From positions 62,001 to 126,000 of the forward strand of contig JNDT01002304.1 in the NCBI GenBank assembly GCA_000697055.1: a stretch of 64,000 nt of DNA, in the 5' to 3' direction. Made by a program: the position numbers and the translations under genes. Shown here piece after piece: positions 60,608 through 64,000 of the stretch; position 1 is the stretch's first letter, and the number at the start of each line of letters is the position of its first letter. The stretch comes from Saksenaea vasiformis B4078 (Eukaryota > Mucoromycota > Mucoromycetes > Mucorales > Saksenaeaceae). The notes below the pieces were generated by a model that had not been told where the DNA came from, ran no database searches, and saw nothing but the letters and a program-made list of their open reading frames with translations.

Positions 60608-61583
60608 TTAAAGGAGTTTAGAAATAAGGCTTGCCGCCATCTTGCTTCCAGTGCTTCCATGTGATTGTTGTTGTTGTTGCTGTTGATTTTGATGGGATCC
60701 ACCCGAAGCAGCAGCAGCAGCACCCATCAAAGAGCTCACCATGCCACCCAGACCGCTAGATCCCGAATGCTGTTGTTGTTGTTGTTGTTGTGGCTTCTGG
60801 CCTCCACCTTGATTTAACAGCATACCGAGCATGTCACCAATGCCTCCTCCACTGCCTCCATGGTTTCCGCCACTGTTACCCTGTTGCTGCTTTGCCATAT
60901 AAAGCTTAAAGGCCATCATGGCTGCTTGTTGAATTGCCTGAGATTTCGAACCATCAGACTGACCACCAGCACCACCGCCTTGGGACTTTGAAAACAGCTT
61001 GGCAGCTTCTGCCATAGCCATTCCGATCAAGGAATTCAAACTACCGTCACCACCGCTGTCCTGCTGGTTCTGCATTGCTTGGACAGCAGCAGCGTTGCCA
61101 ATGGCATTTGGACTGTGCTGTTGTTGGTGCTGTTGAGGTGGGGGATAAGCACCATATGCACCAGACTGGTTTGAGGGAACGCCGCCACCATACATCTGCT
61201 GATGTGATGTTTGTGCCTCTGCAAAATAAAGTTCAAACATGACTTCCTGTGTTGCTTTCACGTTACCTTGAATTTCATGAGATTGGGCGGCTGAGTGCTG
61301 ATTCTGCTTTCCTGTCAAGTTGGAAAGAACAGAGGAAAACATGCCTCGATCTTGTTCGTCACCATATTCAGCAGCCACTCTAGCAGCATCTTCATGATTC
61401 AATGCAGGTGTCTGGAAAGATGGTTGCGAATAGCCTCCAGCGCCTGCCGTTTCGCAAAAAAAGTAAGTACCACAGAAGGCAGATTAAAGGACGACGGTGG
61501 CTACCTTGATAACTTGATGCTTCACCACCTTGGTAGCTTGCGGATTCACCACTTCTATGAGTTTCAATAGGATAGTTGGACAT
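60608..61583 (-). CDS. DUF7721/beta-flanking-like low-complexity protein
   Basis: Minus-strand model, three exons: 61583-61505, 61443-61267, 61218-60608 (288 aa). The N-terminal half has NHEDAARVAAEYGDEQDRGM then FSSVLSNLTGKQ; the middle has SLIGMAMAEAAKLFSKSQGG, AIQQAAMMAFKLYMAKQQQG and GIGDMLGMLLNQGGG. These amphipathic Ala/Met helices between Gly/Gln/Ser-rich linkers match the fungal 'beta-flanking protein' family, whose function is not established. PolyQ and Ala tracts (QQQQQQQ, AAAAA) occur. The 48-nt intron 61219-61266 is a multiple of three and could be retained in frame. The N-terminal YQGGEASSYQG is a short repeat. Confidence 0.75.
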
Positions 61584-62256
61584 GGTTTATTCAAAAAAGG
61601 GAAGAAAAAGGAATCTGTGGAACAGTTTTCCGTGTATTCCATTTTTACATTTTTTCTCGAACCTTTCCAATCCCCGCACCATCCATTTTCGTTCCATTCA
61701 CCGGTGTCATCCTGTCGGAGCCGCAGATCAATGAAACGACTCTCATATCGGGAAGGTAACTTGGCAAAACCATGAATCATGCTGAGAAGATATCTCGCTT
61801 GTTGAAATCAAACTGCTTGATACTTTGTATATATTTGAGTTGATTTCACCGTGGCTCAAGAAACTCCTGGAAACGTACTGCTCTTACTCGCAAGCAACAC
61901 AGTGCGACCTCGGTTCATTGCTTATAAGGAAGACTTGAACAGTAACGGAGAAATAAGGAAGTCTATCAATGTTTTGCTACAGGAATGAAGCCAACCGCAC
62001 ATTAAATGTCTATCCGTTGTCTGTGTGTTACATTGTATTCGTTTTAGAATGATGGAACAGGAAGAAGCTCCATCCATAGGATCATTCAAGGCATACCGAT
62101 AACGTAAAAAAAAAAATAAAAATAAAAATAATAAAAAAAAAGGAGAGAGAGAGAGAGAGAGATAGACAGAGACACTTTCAGTTAGCATGATGTCATATAA
62201 AACTCATTTTAAAATAACGGCTTGTGATGGTTGCTTTGACAACCTATTGCTGTTTA
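61584..62256. other. Intergenic upstream of DUF7721-like gene
   Basis: Promoter region of the gene to the left plus A-rich and GA-repeat low-complexity DNA. No gene recognised. Confidence 0.4.
62142..62162 (+). repeat. (GA)n microsatellite after an A-rich tract
   Basis: About ten GA dinucleotides directly follow AAAAATAAAAATAATAAAAA. Simple sequence only. Confidence 0.85.
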
Positions 62257-62335
62257 TTGAACAATTTTTTACGCTACTCTAAACAAATTATGCGTCCTTG
62301 AAGAGCCAAGTTTGCGCTGAGAGAGAATACACCTT
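62257..62335 (+). repeat. Dispersed repeat copy, matching 36827-36905
   Basis: TTTTACGCTACTCTAAACAA and TTATGCGTCCTTGAAGAGCC match the 36.8 kb copy in the same orientation. It lies at the downstream side of the LINE relic read from the minus strand. Confidence 0.75.
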
Positions 62336-62339
62336 TGAT

Positions 62340-63262
62340 CAGAAGCAAAGGTACCTAATTCTCTGCGCAGAGATACAGTGCTTCTCACAGCAGGATTGAG
62401 TTGGTGTCGACGCAATGTAATATTTGGATGACGTAAATGTGTGTTCAATATCCAGTATTATACAAGGAGGTGTGGTCACGCCAGTCAGAAACAGAAGGTT
62501 GTGCAAGAACCTGGCGCCAATCCGAAAGTGCGTTCCCACTGAGAGCTACAAGATGTGCGTTAGACTTTTTACCATGTGTGTCAATGAGGGATAAGGGGCT
62601 CGATCTCGTATGGTTCCGAGAGAAACGCCAATACGTCATCTGCGTAAACCAAACAGTCCAGATGTGGCGGCAACGCCATAAGCGGGAATATCAACCATGA
62701 GCTCTGGTTAGCGAAACAGAAGCCAAGTGTCACCCGTGGTGGCAGTGCGGATCGAATGCGTTTTTTTATGAAGTTGACGAAACAAGCACTCTTTTGACAC
62801 TAATAAGACTTGAATGCATCCTTTTTCATGATATGAAAATAACGGGAAACCAGAACAGAATATGAGAAGAAGATATCCTCTTGCACATATATAGGATCAA
62901 GATTTTTAAAGAAAAAGAAGTCCGGGGCTGTTGCACTTCCAGGTTCCGGAAGGCAATATTGCTGAGGGCAACACGTGAAATGAAAGGAGATGTTTAATGG
63001 CCTGCAAAAGGAGCTCCAAAGCGAGGTTAAAGAGTAACGGGGAGAAAGGATCGTCCTGGCACAAACCCTAGCTTGCTGGCAAGGCGCTGACAGATGACCT
63101 TAACATTGATACAGAATATGGTTTGGAGAACAGTTCCGAAAGGACGCGGAGGACTTCTTGTGGAAAGCCCAATTAATGCAGACGAACATCCCCGATGTAC
63201 GCGGTCGTAAACTTTTTCCTGATTCGACGTTGGCGCAGCGACGATTTCTTTGTGGACTTCAG
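62340..63262 (-). mobile_element. Decayed LINE reverse-transcriptase fragment
   Basis: On the minus strand, in different frames, reverse-transcriptase landmarks appear in the correct order: NQEKVYDRV (about 63229-63203, RT motif with Asp), LASKLGFVPGRS-like sequence (about 63085), QDDPFSPLLFNLALELLL (about 63056-63003), and LDCLVYADDVLAFLSEPYE with the catalytic YADD at 62646-62635. Frameshifts and stops separate them. This portion (RT core) is the part missing from the 7.7-9.5 kb copy. Confidence 0.85.
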
Positions 63263-63283
63263 GCGTAACGAGCCGGAGATCCT

Positions 63284-63440
63284 TTGAGACTTTTCTTTAT
63301 ATTGGTGTAAAAATAAGGGACGACCACAGCCGTTTATGCGCCTGTCCTACCATTGTTTTATTAATTTCGGGGTCTGTAATCTCTGACGCTGGTTAGTAGA
63401 ATTGAGCTCCTGAGTTGGTCTTGATTTTGGATACTATGCC
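63284..63440 (-). repeat. Dispersed repeat copy B, matching 10838-10990
   Basis: CCTTTGAGACTTTTCTTTAT, then GGGGTCTGTAATCTCTGACG and TTGATTTTGGATACTATGCC align with the 10.8-11.0 kb segment in the same orientation. It abuts the RT relic, so it is probably upstream LINE sequence. Confidence 0.6.
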
Positions 63441-63626
63441 TGCTTGTGTTTAAATCGTAATCATTGCAAACTTAGGTCGGGTGTGGGTTCTTCAGAGCAT
63501 ATGCGTGTTATACCTGTGAAATATATCAAGTAGTTTATAGCTCTTGTGATTTACAGCGTTGCTAAGATTGAAACAGTCACCATCTAAAATTCATGCTCGT
63601 CTCCGTCGTATTTGCTTCTCAGTGCA

Positions 63627-64000
63627 ATGACTTCTACCATTGCCGAGATTAAACGACCTTTTCCAGAAGATCATGACGGTGAACGTACGAGTGAGTCTAG
63701 ATAAAAATTTTCAGTACTCATCCAAGCCATAGCCGTCGAAGAGCGAAAGAAGATCAAGACCGATCCTGACGATGAGGTGATTTCGTCTCTTTCAAGATCA
63801 ATGCGAAAGAAGTATTATAAAGCCCTGCGAAATGGGCAGAATTGTAAAATTGTCGGCGATCGATTGGTACAGCAAAATAGACACGTAAACGCTGGAAACT
63901 AAGTTTAAGAGAACGCTCCGTAGGTGTTGCAACCAAAGTTGATATTGAAACCGGCTGGCTGTAGCGTTCCCATGAAAGAAGTACGCTCACTTGTACTGGG
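63627..64000 (+). CDS. 5' end of a gene, possibly REX1-like RNA exonuclease (partial)
   Basis: Exons 63627-63690, 63733-63866 and 63924 to the window end; the gene continues beyond it. The protein starts MTSTIAEIKRPFPEDHDG, has a basic VEERKKIKTDPDDE (possible nuclear signal), then SLSRSMRKKYYKALRNGQ and LQPKLILKPAGCSVPMKEVR. The last segment resembles the region N-terminal to the exonuclease domain of Rex1/REXO5-type enzymes, which trim rRNA and tRNA 3' ends, but no catalytic residue is inside the window. Introns are 42 and 57 nt and exons keep frame. Confidence 0.5.

Overview
The window reads as nuclear DNA of a filamentous fungus, most likely an early-diverging Mucoromycota/Mucorales-type species. 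The evidence is compact spliced genes with mostly 44-67 nt GT-AG introns carrying CTAAC/CTGAC-like branch sites, fungal gene content (fused HIS7, Slt2-type TEY MAP kinase, Num1/ApsA cortical protein, Kre9-like cell-wall protein, a Med5-like Mediator subunit), and decayed LINEs plus a Tc1 element between genes. No tRNA, rRNA, CRISPR array or viral gene was recognised. Exon models were built by hand; for complete models the summed exon length is divisible by 3.

Layout: 0.5-2.8 kb acyl-CoA oxidase (+, with an early in-frame stop) converging on a Med5-like gene (-, 2.8-7.1 kb). 7.7-9.5 kb is a 5'-truncated LINE, followed by decayed sequence. 12.6-14.7 kb holds a seven-exon gene for a TnpB/Fanzor-type RuvC nuclease. 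Next come a SpoU/Mrm3-like rRNA methyltransferase (15.3-16.3), a MEF2-type MADS-box factor (16.7-18.4), a CWC27-type cyclophilin (19.1-21.0) and a BAG6-like ubiquitin-domain protein (-, 21.2-23.2). 24.6-26.0 kb is an ITPK-family inositol phosphate kinase (-), 26.4-27.8 a complete but frameshifted Tc1 transposon, and 27.9-28.8 an EFM7/NNT1-like methyltransferase (-).

After a 2.1 kb AT-rich gap come an MFS sugar-porter-like gene (31.0-32.7), a Kre9-like membrane protein (-, 33.7-34.8), a repeat graveyard (34.8-37.6), a decayed hypothetical gene (37.6-39.2), a small C2H2 zinc-finger gene (-, 39.5-40.0), an MFS_1-like transporter with a GC-AG intron (-, 40.9-42.8), a 15-exon Slt2/Mpk1-type MAPK (-, 44.3-46.4), HIS7 with an upstream Gcn4/Cpc1 site (47.8-49.5), a Num1/ApsA-like PH protein (49.8-54.9), a SET-domain methyltransferase with a His/Cys/acidic insert (-, 55.2-57.2), an ICMT-family methyltransferase (59.0-59.6), a DUF7721/beta-flanking-like protein (-, 60.6-61.6), another LINE relic (62.3-63.3) and the 5' end of a last gene, possibly REX1-like (63.6-64.0).

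There are no operons; neighbours are mostly unrelated housekeeping genes. Functional threads are cell-wall integrity signalling and wall building (Slt2 kinase, Kre9-like protein), RNA metabolism (Mrm3-like, CWC27, perhaps Rex1) and protein methylation (EFM7-like, SET, ICMT-like). The most unusual item is the Fanzor-like RNA-guided-nuclease homologue, which keeps all visible RuvC and zinc-ribbon motifs.
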